The notes under the pieces were generated by a model. It made no database searches and was not told where the DNA came from. It worked only from the letters and a program-made list of their open reading frames with translations. Both the position numbers and the translations under genes were made by a program. A stretch of 39,832 nucleotides of DNA, taken from an uncultured Paracoccaceae bacterium. GTDB lineage: Bacteria; Pseudomonadota; Alphaproteobacteria; Rhodobacterales; Rhodobacteraceae. Numbering within the stretch: the first letter of the stretch is position 1; each line of letters opens with the position of its first letter. The stretch lies in contig CANKVU010000029.1 of the NCBI GenBank assembly GCA_947487205.1, positions 1-39,832 on the forward strand, read 5' to 3'. Shown here piece by piece: positions 15,119 through 23,963 of this stretch.

Positions 15119-16852
15119 ATGAGCAAACGAGAGGAACGCCGACGGTCGAAGCGCGGCCGATCTGCGTCGAAACATACCGATGTCCTCGACGTCATCGACC
15201 GCTCGCTCCATGCCACTGTCGCGCGAACGACCGGTGGGCTGTCGCCCATAGGGCTAGGCCAGGTTTACTGGGACTGGGCCTCGCATCTCGCCGCCTCGCC
15301 GGGACGGCAGATGCAACTGGCCCAGAGCGCCTGGACGGGCGCGCTTTCCGTCCTGAACGGTCAAGTTTCTGGCAAGGCGCCCGCCGCTCTCGATCGGCGG
15401 TTCCGCGACGAGGCCTGGCAGACCTGGCCGTATAACCTGTTCTACAAGTCGTTCCTGGCGCAGCAGGCGTGGTGGGAAGACGCGACCACCGGCCCGCGAG
15501 GCGTAAGCGCACCGCATGAGCGGGTCGCCCGCTTCGTTGCGCGGCAGATCCTCGATACGATGGCGCCATCCAACTTCTTCCTTACCAATCCCGAGCTGCA
15601 GCGACAGACGTTTCGGGAGGGCGGCCAGAACCTGCGGCGCGGTGCCGGTCATGCCGTCGACGATTGGCAGCGGCGCCTCGCCGGGAAACCCCCTGCGGGA
15701 ATGGAGGAGTTCGTCGTCGGCGAGACGCTTGCGGTGACGCAAGGTAAGGTCGTGTTCCGCAACCATCTGATCGAGCTCATCCAGTATGAACCAGCGGCGG
15801 AGACGGTGCGTCCCGAGCCGGTGCTGATCGTGCCGGCCTGGATCATGAAGTATTACATTCTCGATCTGAGGCCGGAGAACTCGTTGATCCGTCACATGAC
15901 GGAACAGGGCTTCACCGTCTTCTGCATCTCGTGGCGCAATCCCGGCCCCGAGGACAGCGACCTCGGCATGGAGGACTATCTCGATCAGGGCGTGATGGCC
16001 GCGCTCGACGCGGTGAACGGCATCGTGCCAAAGACCCGCATCCACGCCACCGGCTATTGCCTCGGCGGGACGCTTCTGAGCATCGCCGCGGCAAAGATGG
16101 GGCGGGAGGGGGACGAGAGGCTCGCCTCGCTCAGCCTTCTGGCGGCACAGGTGGACTTCACCGAGGCGGGCGAGCTGACGCTCTTCACGGGTCCGAGCCA
16201 GCTTGCGCTGACCGAAGACATGATGTGGCGGCAGGGCGGACTCAAGGCCGAGCAGATGGCCGGCACGTTTCAGATGCTGCGGTCGAACGACCTGATCTGG
16301 AGCCGCATGTTGCGCGACTATCTCATGGGCGAGCGGGGCGTGCCGAACGACATGATGGCCTGGAACGCCGACGCGACGCGGATGCCCTACCGGATGCACT
16401 CCCAGTACCTTCGGCACCTGTTTCTGGACAACGACCTTGCGGAGGGGCGGTTCGATGTCGCGGGCAAGCCGGTCTCGGTCACCGACATCAGGCCGCCGAT
16501 CTTCGCCGTGGGAACCGAGCGCGACCACGTGGCGCCCTGGAAATCAGCCTACAAGATCCAGCACCTGAGCGACACCGAAGTAACCTTCGTGCTGGCGAGC
16601 GGTGGACATAATGGGGGCATCGTTTCCGAACCCGGCCATCCGCGCCGGCACTACCGGATCAGGACGACGCCCGACCACGCGCCCTATCTCGCTCCCGACG
16701 CCTGGGCCGAGACGGCGGAGCGCCATGAAGGGTCGTGGTGGACCGCGTGGGCGGACTGGCTGGCAGAACGGTCGGGCGCCGCGGGAGACCCGCCCGCCAT
16801 GGGCCGCGAAGCGCTCTGCGATGCGCCCGGAACCTACGTTTTTCAGGATTGA
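15119..16852 (+). CDS. phaC: Polyhydroxyalkanoate synthase (PhaC, class I type)
   Basis: A 577-residue synthase from ATG 15119, chosen for AGGAG seven bases upstream; an ATG at 15101 is in frame. The catalytic cysteine C314 lies in the lipase-like box G-Y-C-L-G-G, with D469 (ERDHVAPW) and H497 (GGHNGG) completing the triad. The Trp-rich and PWI-type segments (VPAWIMKYYILDL) are typical. It polymerises (R)-3-hydroxyacyl-CoA into storage polyester at granule surfaces. The basic N-terminus (SKREERRRSKRGRS) is unusual. The next gene starts 5 bases after its stop, and no phaA or phaB is here, so monomer may come from the hydratase domain encoded two genes on. Confidence 0.93.
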   Translation: MSKREERRRSKRGRSASKHTDVLDVIDRSLHATVARTTGGLSPIGLGQVYWDWASHLAASPGRQMQLAQSAWTGALSVLNGQVSGKAPAALDRRFRDEAWQTWPYNLFYKSFLAQQAWWEDATTGPRGVSAPHERVARFVARQILDTMAPSNFFLTNPELQRQTFREGGQNLRRGAGHAVDDWQRRLAGKPPAGMEEFVVGETLAVTQGKVVFRNHLIELIQYEPAAETVRPEPVLIVPAWIMKYYILDLRPENSLIRHMTEQGFTVFCISWRNPGPEDSDLGMEDYLDQGVMAALDAVNGIVPKTRIHATGYCLGGTLLSIAAAKMGREGDERLASLSLLAAQVDFTEAGELTLFTGPSQLALTEDMMWRQGGLKAEQMAGTFQMLRSNDLIWSRMLRDYLMGERGVPNDMMAWNADATRMPYRMHSQYLRHLFLDNDLAEGRFDVAGKPVSVTDIRPPIFAVGTERDHVAPWKSAYKIQHLSDTEVTFVLASGGHNGGIVSEPGHPRRHYRIRTTPDHAPYLAPDAWAETAERHEGSWWTAWADWLAERSGAAGDPPAMGREALCDAPGTYVFQD

Positions 16853-16856
16853 CGCC

Positions 16857-17630
16857 ATGAGTTTCCCGGAACTGCTAGCAGGCCGGCGTGGTCTGGTCGT
16901 CGGCATTGCCAACGACAAATCGATCGCCGCCGGCTGCGCGCGGGCCTTCCATGCCGCGGGCGCGCGGCTGGCGGTCACATATCTCAACGACAAGGCGCGT
17001 CCCTACGTCGCGCCAGTCGCCGACTCGGTGGCGGCCGAGATGGTTTTGCCGCTGGACGTGACGGACGAGGCCGCGATGCGGGCGGTGTTCAAGGCCATCC
17101 GCGAGCGCTGGGACGGACTGGACTTCCTGCTCCACTCGGTTGCCTGGTGTCCGCAGGCGGATCTGCATGGGCGGGTGACCGACAGTTCGCGCGCGGGGTT
17201 CCTCGAAGCGATGGACGTCTCGGTGCATTCCTTCATCCGCATGGCGCGGCTCGCCGAGCCGTTGATGCCCCGGGGCGGCTCGCTGATGACGGTGAGCTAT
17301 TACGGCGCCGAGAAGGTCGTCGACCACTACAACGTCATGGGTCCGGTCAAGGCGGCGCTCGAGGCCACCACGCGCTATCTCGCCGCCGAACTCGGACCAG
17401 CGGGCATTCGCGTCAACGCACTTTCGCCCGGCCCCCTTCAGACCCGCGCCGCCTCTGGCATCGCCCATTTCGACGCATTGATCGACGAGGCGCGGTCGCG
17501 GGCGCCGAACCGCCGGCTGGTCACGCTGGAGGAGGTCGGCGCGGTCGCGGCGGGCCTGGCAAGCGGCGGCGCGAGCGGAGTGACCGGCAACGTCGCCTAT
17601 GTCGATGCCGGCTACCACGTGATGTCATGA
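16857..17630 (+). CDS. fabI: Enoyl-[ACP] reductase, FabI type
   Basis: A 257-residue short-chain reductase with the FabI-specific opening (LLAGRRGLVVGIANDKSIA) and active-site pattern Y148, Y158 and K165 (SYYGAEKVVDHYNVMGPVK), the Tyr-x6-Lys spacing of FabI. It reduces trans-2-enoyl-ACP (or possibly enoyl-CoA) with NADH. A second, operon-borne FabI next to PHA and kinase genes hints at a specialised role rather than general fatty-acid synthesis. The start follows the phaC stop by 4 bases with AGGA upstream; the stop overlaps the next ATG. Confidence 0.9.
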   Translation: MSFPELLAGRRGLVVGIANDKSIAAGCARAFHAAGARLAVTYLNDKARPYVAPVADSVAAEMVLPLDVTDEAAMRAVFKAIRERWDGLDFLLHSVAWCPQADLHGRVTDSSRAGFLEAMDVSVHSFIRMARLAEPLMPRGGSLMTVSYYGAEKVVDHYNVMGPVKAALEATTRYLAAELGPAGIRVNALSPGPLQTRAASGIAHFDALIDEARSRAPNRRLVTLEEVGAVAAGLASGGASGVTGNVAYVDAGYHVMS

Positions 17631-19039
17631 ACGCCGGGGCGATGCAGTATGTCGAGAACCGGACCTACGACGAGCTGGAGATCGGCGACAGCGCGGAACT
17701 GTCGCGAGTGCTGCGCAAGGAGGATATCGAACTCTTCGCGGTGATGTCCGGCGACGTTAACCCCGCCCATCTCGATGAGGAGTTCGCCGAGAACGACGTC
17801 TTTCACAAGGTGATCGCCCACGGCATGTGGGGTGGCGCGCTGATCTCGGCCGTTCTGGGCGTGGAACTGCCGGGGCCGGGGACGATCTACGTCGCCCAGT
17901 CGCTGGCCTTCCGGCGCCCGGTGGGTTTGGGCGACGCGGTGATAGTGCGGGTCACGGTCGCTGAGAAGAGGCCGAAGGGCCGCGTCGTGCTGGACTGCCT
18001 TTGCGTCAACGCGAGAGGCGAGACCGTGATCGACGGCCAGGCCGAGGTGATCGCGCCCGAACTCAAGGTGCGCCGACCCCGGGCGGTCCTGCCCGAAGTG
18101 CATCTGCACGAGCGCGGGGCCCGCTACCGCCGCCTCTTCGACGCCGCGTCGCGGTTCGACCCGGTGCGGACGGCCGTGGTCCACCCCTGCGATGCGCTGT
18201 CGCTCAGGGGGGCGATGGAGGCCGCGCGCAAGACTCTGATCGTGCCGCTGCTGGTCGGACCCGAGGCGCGAATCCGCGCGGTCGCCGCCGCCGAAAGCAT
18301 CGAACTCGCCGACGCCAAGATTGTCGATACACCGCACAGCCACGCCTCGGCGGAAGCGGCCGTGGCTTTGGCCCGGAAGGGGCATGTCGGCGCGCTGATG
18401 AAGGGGGCGTTGCATACCGACGAGCTGATGGCCGCCGTGGTGGACAAGGAGGCGGGTCTCCGAACGGAGCGGCGCATCAGCCATGTCTACGTCCTGGACG
18501 TTCCGCATCACCCGCATCCGCTCTTCGTCACCGACGCCGCGATCAACATCGAACCCACGCTCGACGTGAAGCGCGACATCGTACAGAACGCCATCGCCCT
18601 TGCGCACGCCCTGGGGATCGCGGTGCCGAAGGTGGCGATACTGTCGGCGGTCGAGACCGTGACACCCGCCATGCGCTCGACGCTGGACGCGGCGGCGCTG
18701 TGCAAGATGGCCGATCGCGGGCAGATCACGGGCGGGCTGGTGGACGGGCCGCTCGCCTTCGACAATGCGGTCTCGCCCGAAGCGGCGCGCGCCAAAGGCA
18801 TCGTCTCGCCCGTCGCCGGACAGGCCGACATCCTTGTCGTGCCGGATCTGGTTTCGGGCAACATGATCGCCAAGCAACTGATCCATCTGGCCGGCGCGGA
18901 TTCGGCCGGCCTCGCACTCGGCGCGCGGGTTCCGATCATCCTGACCAGCCGTTCGGACGGGGTGCTGTCGCGGATCGCATCCGCCGCGCTCGCCAACCTT
19001 TTCGCGGCGCACATGGCGGGCGGGGTGGCCCTGGGATGA
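17627..19039 (+). CDS. MaoC-type (R)-enoyl-CoA hydratase fused to phosphate acetyl/butyryltransferase
   Basis: A 470-residue two-domain enzyme. Residues ~15-140 are a MaoC/PhaJ hot-dog domain with the (R)-hydratase motif S-G-D43-V-N-P-A-H48. Residues ~150-470 are a PTA/PTB phosphotransacylase (LIVPLLVGPEARI ... ITGGLVDGPLAFDNAVS ... LVVPDLVSGNMIAKQL). The first domain converts trans-enoyl-CoA to (R)-3-hydroxyacyl-CoA; the second converts acyl-CoA plus phosphate to acyl-phosphate. Such fusions are annotated as bifunctional enoyl-CoA hydratase/phosphate acetyltransferase. It overlaps fabI before and the kinase after by ATGA, a strong sign of coupled translation. Confidence 0.92.
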   Translation: MNAGAMQYVENRTYDELEIGDSAELSRVLRKEDIELFAVMSGDVNPAHLDEEFAENDVFHKVIAHGMWGGALISAVLGVELPGPGTIYVAQSLAFRRPVGLGDAVIVRVTVAEKRPKGRVVLDCLCVNARGETVIDGQAEVIAPELKVRRPRAVLPEVHLHERGARYRRLFDAASRFDPVRTAVVHPCDALSLRGAMEAARKTLIVPLLVGPEARIRAVAAAESIELADAKIVDTPHSHASAEAAVALARKGHVGALMKGALHTDELMAAVVDKEAGLRTERRISHVYVLDVPHHPHPLFVTDAAINIEPTLDVKRDIVQNAIALAHALGIAVPKVAILSAVETVTPAMRSTLDAAALCKMADRGQITGGLVDGPLAFDNAVSPEAARAKGIVSPVAGQADILVVPDLVSGNMIAKQLIHLAGADSAGLALGARVPIILTSRSDGVLSRIASAALANLFAAHMAGGVALG

Positions 19040-20208
19040 CCGGCGCGGTCCTCGTCCTGAACGCGGGCTCGTCGAGCCTGAAGGTCGCGGTCTACGGCGC
19101 GGACGGCGGGAAGCGCCGCGCGGCCGCCACCGTTTCGGGTCTGGGCCAGGGTCGCCCGCAGGTCGCGGTCAAGGGCGATTGCGCGCCGCTGCCCGAACCG
19201 CCCCGCCTGCCCGTCACCGACCTCACCGTCTGGCTGCTGGAGCTTCTCTCCCTCAGGACGGGGTCGATCGCGGCGGTGGGACACCGGATCGTCCATGGCG
19301 GCCGCCACTTCGACACGCCGGTGGTCCTGGACGACGCTGCGATGGCCGCGCTGGAGGATCTGGTCCCGCTGGCGCCCCTGCACGAGCCGCACAACCTCAA
19401 TGGTGTTATCGCAGCGCGCGAAATCTGGCCCGGTGCGATGCAGGTTGGCTGCTTCGACACGGCGTTCCACCGCACCCAGCCGGAGCTGGCGCAACGCTTC
19501 GCGCTGCCACGCGAGATGCACGATGACGGACTTGTCCGGTACGGTTTTCACGGCCTGTCCTACCAGCACATCGCCGAGGTGCTGCCGGACCACCTGGGCG
19601 CCGCTGCCAAGGGACGGGTGATCGTCGCGCATCTGGGCAACGGCGCCAGCATGTGCGCGATGCGGAACCGGCGGAGCATTGCCACGACGATGGGGATGAC
19701 CGCCCTGGACGGGCTGATGATGGGCACCCGGTCAGGCGCGATCGATCCCGGCCTCGTGCTGCACCTGATCGAGGCGCGCGGCATGAGCCCTGCCGAGGCC
19801 GGCGATCTGCTCTACCACCGCTCTGGTCTGCTGGGAGTGTCGGGGATCAGCGCCGACCTGCGGGTTCTGGAGGCGTCGGCTGATCCGGCGGCCGAAGAGG
19901 CGCAGGCTCTCTTCGCCCTTCGCGCGCAACAGGCGATCGGCGGCCTCGCGGCCGTGCTTGGCGGACTTGACGCGCTCGTTTTCACCGGAGGGATCGGCCA
20001 GAACTCCGCCGCGATGCGGGCACGGATCTGCGATGGGATGAACTGGATCGGGATTGACCTCGATCAGAGCCTCAACCGGGCCGGAGGTCCAGTATTGCAC
20101 CGGCAGACGGCGCGTGTCCCCATCCTGGCGCTCCCCACCGATGAGGAGAGCGTGATCGCCAGAGCCACCAATGCGCTTCTTGCGGCGCGAACGGAGAATG
20201 CCCGATGA
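19036..20208 (+). CDS. ackA: Acetate/propionate/butyrate kinase family protein
   Basis: A 390-residue kinase with the family signature V-L-N-A-G-S-S-S-L-K at 7-16, GHRIVHGG with the catalytic-region histidine, HLGNGAS (phosphate loop) and VFTGGIGQNSAAMR near the C-terminus. It makes ATP and a carboxylate from acyl-phosphate. Similarity patterns fit AckA rather than the shorter-loop Buk, but the chain-length preference cannot be read. Next to the phosphotransacylase it forms the standard substrate-level phosphorylation pair. It overlaps its neighbours by ATGA at both ends. Confidence 0.9.
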   Translation: MTGAVLVLNAGSSSLKVAVYGADGGKRRAAATVSGLGQGRPQVAVKGDCAPLPEPPRLPVTDLTVWLLELLSLRTGSIAAVGHRIVHGGRHFDTPVVLDDAAMAALEDLVPLAPLHEPHNLNGVIAAREIWPGAMQVGCFDTAFHRTQPELAQRFALPREMHDDGLVRYGFHGLSYQHIAEVLPDHLGAAAKGRVIVAHLGNGASMCAMRNRRSIATTMGMTALDGLMMGTRSGAIDPGLVLHLIEARGMSPAEAGDLLYHRSGLLGVSGISADLRVLEASADPAAEEAQALFALRAQQAIGGLAAVLGGLDALVFTGGIGQNSAAMRARICDGMNWIGIDLDQSLNRAGGPVLHRQTARVPILALPTDEESVIARATNALLAARTENAR

Positions 20209-21230
20209 AATTTGTTCGCCTTGCTTTCGGGATCGGCGTGGTTCTGGCCGTGATCGGCGCCATTGCCTGGTATGTGTGGAACCAGAACACAGGCGGCCTG
20301 CCCGAGGGTCTTGCTACCGGCAACGGCCGCATCGAGGCCTCCCAGATCGACGTGGCCACCAAGACTCCCGGCCGCGTCGCCGAGCTTCGCGTCGCCGAGG
20401 GCGCGCTGGTCGAGCAGGGAGATGTGCTGGCCGTCATGGACACGCGCGAACTCGAGGCGCAGCTTGCCCGCGCCAAGGCCGACGCGGCCCGCGCAGAGAG
20501 CCAGGTCGAGGAGGTCGGGGCGCTGATCGCGCAACGGCGGGTCGAACTAACGCTGGCGCAGGATGAGTTCGCCCGCTCGCAGACGCTGGCCGAGCGCGGA
20601 GTCAACTCGCAATCGGTGGCAGAACAGAAGGCGACCCAGCGTGCTGCGGCGGAGGCCGTTCTGAACGCCGCGATCGCGCAGCTTCATACGGCCGAACGGG
20701 GAGTGGACGCGGCCGAAGCACTGGTGAGCCAGTACGAAACGCAGATCGAGGACGCGACGCTTACCGCGCCCACATTCGGGCGCATCCTCTACCGGCTGGC
20801 GCAACCCGGCGAGGTACTAGGCAGCGGCGGCAGGGTGGTGACACTTCTGGACCTCTCGCAGGTCTATATGGAGGTTTTCCTGCCCGCACCTGAAGCCACC
20901 CGCACCGGGCTTGGCGCCGAGGCCCGGATCAGGGTCGATGGCATTGCCTACGCGATCCCCGCCTATGTCAGCTTCGTCTCTCCCGAGGCGCAGTTCACCC
21001 CCAAACAGGTCGAGACGCAGGACGAGCGCGAGAAACTGATGTTCCGCGTCAAGGTCCGCGTGCCCGAAGAACTGGTTCGCGCCTATATCGACCAGGTCAA
21101 GACTGGTGTGCGAGGCATCGCCTACATCCGCCTTCTGGGCGCGGAGGACGTGCCGTGGCCGTCCGATCTGGTGGGCGAGCCGATCCCTACCGAGGCCCTG
21201 CCGCCGGCCACCGCCGCAATAGCGGAATAG
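20205..21230 (+). CDS. HlyD-family periplasmic adaptor (YhiI-like)
   Basis: A 341-residue membrane-fusion protein. One N-terminal transmembrane helix (7-24), then a lipoyl half-motif (GRIEASQIDVATKTPGRVAEL), an α-hairpin coiled coil at about 85-175 (QLARAKADAARAESQ...), and a β-barrel with an IEDATLTAPTFGRIL segment. It would link the two ABC proteins encoded next to an outer-membrane channel, giving a tripartite exporter. The gene overlaps the kinase by ATGA and is followed after 6 bases by the RbbA-like ABC protein, the same order as yhiI-rbbA-yhhJ in enterobacteria. Confidence 0.9.
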   Translation: MKFVRLAFGIGVVLAVIGAIAWYVWNQNTGGLPEGLATGNGRIEASQIDVATKTPGRVAELRVAEGALVEQGDVLAVMDTRELEAQLARAKADAARAESQVEEVGALIAQRRVELTLAQDEFARSQTLAERGVNSQSVAEQKATQRAAAEAVLNAAIAQLHTAERGVDAAEALVSQYETQIEDATLTAPTFGRILYRLAQPGEVLGSGGRVVTLLDLSQVYMEVFLPAPEATRTGLGAEARIRVDGIAYAIPAYVSFVSPEAQFTPKQVETQDEREKLMFRVKVRVPEELVRAYIDQVKTGVRGIAYIRLLGAEDVPWPSDLVGEPIPTEALPPATAAIAE

Positions 21231-21236
21231 GCGATA

Positions 21237-23963
21237 ATGGATCATGACGAAACCACCGTGGCGCAGGTCGGCGGCGTCACCCACCGCTACGGAAAGGTGC
21301 TGGCGCTCGACGACGTGACGCTGGAGCTGCCCGCTGGCCGGATGCTGGGGCTGATCGGACCGGACGGGGTCGGCAAGTCCACGCTGCTGGGTCTTCTTGC
21401 GGGCGCGCGGAAGATGCAGACGGGCGAGGTGAATGTCCTGGGCGGGTCGATGGCCGGTGCATCGCACCGGGCCCATGTCTACACACGCGCCGCCTACATG
21501 CCGCAGGGGCTGGGCAAGAACCTGTACAAGGAACTCAGCGTCTTCGAGAATCTCGATTTCTTCGGGCGGCTCTTCGGGCACGACGCGGGCGAGCGTCGGC
21601 GGCGGATCGACCGGCTTCTACGCGCGACGGGGCTCGACCCGTTCCCCAACCGGCCCGCGGGCAAGCTCTCGGGCGGCATGAAGCAGAAGCTGGGCCTGTG
21701 CTGCGCGCTGATCCACGACCCCGACTTCCTGATCCTCGACGAGCCGACGACCGGCGTGGATCCCCTCTCGCGCCGGCAGTTCTGGGATCTGATCGACGAC
21801 ATCCGCGCCGACCGGCCAAGCATGAGCGTCCTGGCCTCGACCGCCTACATGGAAGAGGCCGAGCGGTTCGAATGGCTGGCGGCGATGGATGAGGGCCGCA
21901 TCCTCGCCACCGGCACTCCCGAGGCGCTGCGCGAACGGACCGGGACCGAGGATCTCGAAGCGGCGTTCGTCTCGCTCCTGCCGCCAGAGAAGCGGCGGGC
22001 GGGCACGGCGCTGGAGATTCCGCCGCGCACGCAGCGGGAGGGCGGACCGGCCATCGTCGCCAAGGGCCTCACGCGCCGGTTCGGCGACTTCACTGCCGTC
22101 CGCGACGTTACTTTCGAAATCGAGCGGGGCGAGATCTTCGGCTTTCTGGGTTCGAACGGCTGCGGCAAGACCACGACAATGAAGATGCTGACCGGACTGT
22201 TGCCCGCCTCCGAGGGCGAGGCGTGGCTGTTCGGCAAGCCCGCCGATGCCGGCAACATAGAGACACGCCGCCGGGTGGGTTTCATGTCGCAGAACTTTTC
22301 GCTCTACGGCGAACTGACGGTGCGCCAGAACCTTTTGCTGCACGCGCGCCTGTTCCATATGCCCCGCGCCGATGTCGGCCGGCGGGTGGACGAGCTGCTC
22401 TCGGAGTTCGACCTCGGCCCGCATGCCGAGGCGATCTCGGGCGACCTGCCGCTGGGCCTGCGCCAGCGTCTGTCGCTCGCCTGTGCGATCATCCACGGCC
22501 CGGAAATGCTGATCCTCGACGAACCCACGTCGGGCGTCGATCCGGTGGCGCGCGACGAATTCTGGGCGCTGCTGATCGGACTTTCGCGGCGCGATCACGT
22601 CACGATCTTCATCTCGACCCATTTCATGAACGAGGCAATGCGCTGCGACCGCATCTCGCTGATGCACGCGGGAGAGGTGCTGGTCTACGACACGCCGCAG
22701 AACCTGGCGCGGGAGGATGGCGCGACCTCGCTGGAAGAGACCTTCGTGCGCTACATCCAGGGCGCCATCGGCGCCCCGGCGGAAACCGGCACCCCGGCGC
22801 TTGCGGAAATGGACGGGGCCCCGCCGCGCGCGGGCGCGCGGAGCCTGCGCCGCCTGCTCGCGGTCAGCCGCCGCGAGATGCTGGAGGTGATGCGCGACCC
22901 GATCCGGCTGGCCTTCGCATTTCTCGGCTCGATGATCCTGATGCTGATGTTCGCCTACGGCATTTCGTCGGATGTCGAGGATCTGACCTTTGCCGCCTTC
23001 GACCAGGACCGCACACCCGAAAGCCGCGCCTATCTCGCCAATTTCGAGGGCTCGCCCTATTTCACCGAAGCGCCGCCGGTGGCGAGCCTCGAGCAGCTCG
23101 AAACGCGCATGGCCGCGGGCGAGGTGACGCTGGCACTGGAGATCCCGTCGGGCTTCGGACGCGCGGTCACGACCGGTGAGCCGACCAGCATCGCCGCCTG
23201 GATCGACGGCGCGAACACGGCGCGCGCCGCCACGATCGAGGGCTATGTCCAGGGAGCGCATGGCACGTTCCTCGGCGACCGCGCCACGGCGGCGGGGTTG
23301 GCCGGCTTCGCGCATCCGAGTGTCGGGATCGAACCGCGCTACCGCTACAACCCCAGCTTCGAGAGCCTCTACTCGATGGCCCCATCGGTGCCGGCGATCC
23401 TGCTGATGCTGTTCCCCGCGATCCTGATGGCGGTCAGTATCGCGCGCGAGCGCGAGATCGGGACCATCACCAATTTCTACGTTACGCCGACCACCAAGCT
23501 CGAATTCCTGCTGGGCAAGCAGCTGCCCTATGTCGCCATCGGCTTCGTCAACTGGGTGATCCTGGTCGCGATGGCGATCCTGCTGTTCCGCGTGCCGCTG
23601 ACCGGCAGTGCGTCGGCGTTGGCGCTCGGCGCGCTCGTCTATGTCGGCGCCGCGACCGGGTTCGGCCTGATCGTCGCGGTCTTCACCCGCAGCCAGGTGG
23701 CCGCGGTCTTCGCCACGATGATCCTGGCGATGCTGCCGACGGTGCAGTTCTCCGGGCTGATCCAGCCGGTCTCGACGCTCGAGGGGGCGGCGCGCGTCAT
23801 GGGCCAGCTCTGGCCGACCAACTACTTCATGCAGATGAGCGTCGGGGCGTTCAACAAGGGGCTGGGCTTCGGCGCGCTGGGGCCGAACATCCTGCTGATC
23901 GCGGTCTTCGTGCCGGTCTTCGTGGGCGTTGCGGCCCTCCTTCTCAAAAAGCAGGAGCGGTGA
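21237..23963 (+). CDS. Double-ATPase ABC transporter fused to ABC-2 permease (RbbA/YhiH-like)
   Basis: A 908-residue protein. ATPase 1 has Walker A G-P-D-G-V-G-K-S at 41-48 and LSGGMKQKLG signature. ATPase 2 has G-S-N-G-C-G-K-T at about 305-312 and a degenerate signature LPLGLRQRLSLA, the form known for this family. From about 556 an ABC-2 membrane domain follows: one helix, a periplasmic domain, then about five helices to the end. Homologues are called ribosome-associated ATPase RbbA in E. coli, though the domain plan is that of an exporter subunit. It probably pairs with the next permease and the HlyD adaptor. Its substrate is unknown. Confidence 0.9.
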   Translation: MDHDETTVAQVGGVTHRYGKVLALDDVTLELPAGRMLGLIGPDGVGKSTLLGLLAGARKMQTGEVNVLGGSMAGASHRAHVYTRAAYMPQGLGKNLYKELSVFENLDFFGRLFGHDAGERRRRIDRLLRATGLDPFPNRPAGKLSGGMKQKLGLCCALIHDPDFLILDEPTTGVDPLSRRQFWDLIDDIRADRPSMSVLASTAYMEEAERFEWLAAMDEGRILATGTPEALRERTGTEDLEAAFVSLLPPEKRRAGTALEIPPRTQREGGPAIVAKGLTRRFGDFTAVRDVTFEIERGEIFGFLGSNGCGKTTTMKMLTGLLPASEGEAWLFGKPADAGNIETRRRVGFMSQNFSLYGELTVRQNLLLHARLFHMPRADVGRRVDELLSEFDLGPHAEAISGDLPLGLRQRLSLACAIIHGPEMLILDEPTSGVDPVARDEFWALLIGLSRRDHVTIFISTHFMNEAMRCDRISLMHAGEVLVYDTPQNLAREDGATSLEETFVRYIQGAIGAPAETGTPALAEMDGAPPRAGARSLRRLLAVSRREMLEVMRDPIRLAFAFLGSMILMLMFAYGISSDVEDLTFAAFDQDRTPESRAYLANFEGSPYFTEAPPVASLEQLETRMAAGEVTLALEIPSGFGRAVTTGEPTSIAAWIDGANTARAATIEGYVQGAHGTFLGDRATAAGLAGFAHPSVGIEPRYRYNPSFESLYSMAPSVPAILLMLFPAILMAVSIAREREIGTITNFYVTPTTKLEFLLGKQLPYVAIGFVNWVILVAMAILLFRVPLTGSASALALGALVYVGAATGFGLIVAVFTRSQVAAVFATMILAMLPTVQFSGLIQPVSTLEGAARVMGQLWPTNYFMQMSVGAFNKGLGFGALGPNILLIAVFVPVFVGVAALLLKKQER

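Noticed and set aside
18001-20208. 735-codon plus-strand frame covering the fusion gene and kinase
   Set aside because: Its first half is an out-of-frame reading of the phosphotransacylase domain; only the part from ATG 19036 is the kinase.
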